A stretch of 64,000 nt of DNA from NCBI GenBank assembly GCA_037176885.1, contig JAWWNJ010000231.1, positions 163,070-227,069 on the forward strand, written 5' to 3'. The stretch comes from Favolaschia claudopus. Its lineage: Eukaryota; Basidiomycota; Agaricomycetes; Agaricales; Mycenaceae. The first letter of the stretch is position 1; the number at the start of each line of letters is the position of its first letter. The notes under the pieces were generated by a model. The model was not told the origin of the DNA. It did not search any database and saw only the letters and a list, made by a program, of their open reading frames with translations. Positions 62,929 to 64,000 of this stretch are shown piece after piece. The position numbers and the translations under genes are program-made.

Positions 62929-63293
62929 AGCTGATCATTCGATAGGCACCAATGCGTTGGATTTGAACAACCACTCATGAGGATTCAGCAGTTCTGGGGG
63001 TGAAAGGGTTGGGGAAGAGTGTCTATATATATTTACATATGCACGATAAGTGGACTCAATAATTGGATCTCTGATTTCTGCGGCCATAATCAACGGAAGA
63101 TGTCGGTGAGCATGAGTGTCGCAACTTGGTCGCAACAGTAGCAAATTTGAAAATTTGAAGCATTTTTCGGATTTCACGACATTACACCCCGAACGAGATT
63201 TTCAAATGAATCCACCACTAACAGTTGGCAAACCGGATAATACAGAATAAAATCCTCCTTGATCAGAAGCCACCCAGCGTACATCAAAATATC
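62929..63293. other. Convergent gap between the secreted-protein paralogues
   Basis: No gene seen; shared 3' region. Confidence 0.45.
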
Positions 63294-64000
63294 CTACGAG
63301 GTATTGGTGAAATTGAGGGGATCGGTGCCTGTACAACCAAGTTCAGTCTGAATTGCACGGCGTATTCAATTGCAGGAACTCACCACACTTCGTCTCGTGC
63401 ACATCAAACGTGATCTCGTCGGTAGGGATCGTCTGGGTGATGACCGTGCCGGTGAACCACTACTATTAGACAGAAATGTGGGTCAATTAATAGTAATTGA
63501 ACCTGTATGATTATAATCGCGAACGAAACTCACAATGAAATGCCCATCGACCCTATCCCCGTAATTGACTTGAACATTTCCGACTGCGAATGCGCTAAGA
63601 CGCTCATGGTCATCACGGCTTGCCTGCCAGGATTGACGGTGATCGTCGTGGAATTGGATTTGGTTGAGGAGGTGGATTTCGAAGACTCGATGCCGCCGCC
63701 GATGCTAATTCCTTCGAAGTCGATTCCGAGGTCGGCGCTGGCTGTGGTGGTGGTTTCTGTGGTTGATTCGCCGCCGACGGTGAGCGATACGGGGTTGGTC
63801 CCGCCTTCGCAGCTGTTGTTCAAATCGAAGCGCATCAGCCATACGGTTTCACACTTACGTGTAGGTAAATGTAGACGCACTTTCCCTGGACGTTCCCGAC
63901 GTTATATTGCAGGTGTGTATCGGGATTATTGACGATGTTGATGAGGGTGCATTTGTCCGCCCGCTCGACGTTTTTGGAACCTTTGTCATATTGAAGATGC
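63294..64000 (-). pseudogene. Small secreted protein, paralogue 2, frameshifted, 5' end beyond window
   Basis: Runs opposite to paralogue 1. It reads NVERADKCTLINIVNNPDT and LQYNVGNVQGK, then NNSCEGGTNPVSLTVGGEST, GIDFEGISIGGGIESS, VNPGRQAVMTMSVLAHSQS. One missing base near 63582 shifts the frame before NVQVNYGDRVDGHFI. The next exon gives WFTGTVITQTIPTDEITFDV, and a last exon ends KCGTDPLNFTNTS with a stop at 63294. The signal peptide lies outside the window. Apart from the one-base loss the gene is complete as far as seen. Confidence 0.7.

Overview
The window looks like nuclear DNA of a mushroom-forming basidiomycete (Agaricomycetes). Genes are split by many introns of about 45-60 nt. There is an expanded F-box/LRR-like family, a MYND-finger gene, small secreted proteins, and a dense mix of Ty3/Gypsy, PIF/Harbinger and hAT-like elements. 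No bacterial or viral signature is seen. All calls come from reading the sequence by eye; no search was run.

Left part (1-14.9 kb), mostly intact genes: a partial minus-strand gene with a repeat-filled intron (1-1699), a full intron-rich plasma-membrane H+-ATPase (2408-7288), a relic of a zinc-free MDR reductase (7968-8498), a six-exon unknown gene with a possible histone-fold tail (8777-10120), and two F-box genes (10675-12304 plus strand, 12501-14219 minus strand).

Centre (14.9-35.6 kb), a three-level nest. An F-box gene (14901-35563) is broken by a two-gene PIF/Harbinger transposon (15157-33620) and by a 620 bp hAT-like MITE (33683-34302, perfect 8 bp target duplication). The Harbinger element itself holds a 14.06 kb LTR retrotransposon (19028-33089) inside an intron of its Myb/SANT-like gene. 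The retrotransposon has 1,324 bp LTRs with no difference seen, three tightly packed sense ORFs (gag, protease, RT/RNaseH/integrase) and, between two copies of its polypurine tract, an antisense intron-bearing gene with a Zn2Cys6-type cysteine array. The palindrome TCGCGA occurs about 34 times in this element, far above chance and in all reading frames. Together the cargo gene and the motif are the strongest candidate for an undescribed system here.

Right part (35.6-64 kb), gene decay and small repeats: an intact Gfo/Idh/MocA oxidoreductase (35865-37099), three more damaged F-box copies, two more hAT-like MITEs, four plus-strand tRNA-like copies (39.6-41.3 kb), a Ser/Pro-rich NPF-motif gene (41583-43142), a minus-strand array of at least seven to nine tRNA-like repeats (43.6-46.0 kb), a tandem pair of 934 bp TIR-bounded repeats (49.95-51.8 kb), two frameshifted membrane-protein paralogues, a frameshifted MYND gene, and a tail-to-tail pair of small secreted-protein paralogues at the right edge. 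Most host-type genes here carry one or more single-base frame breaks, whereas the transposon genes read cleanly.
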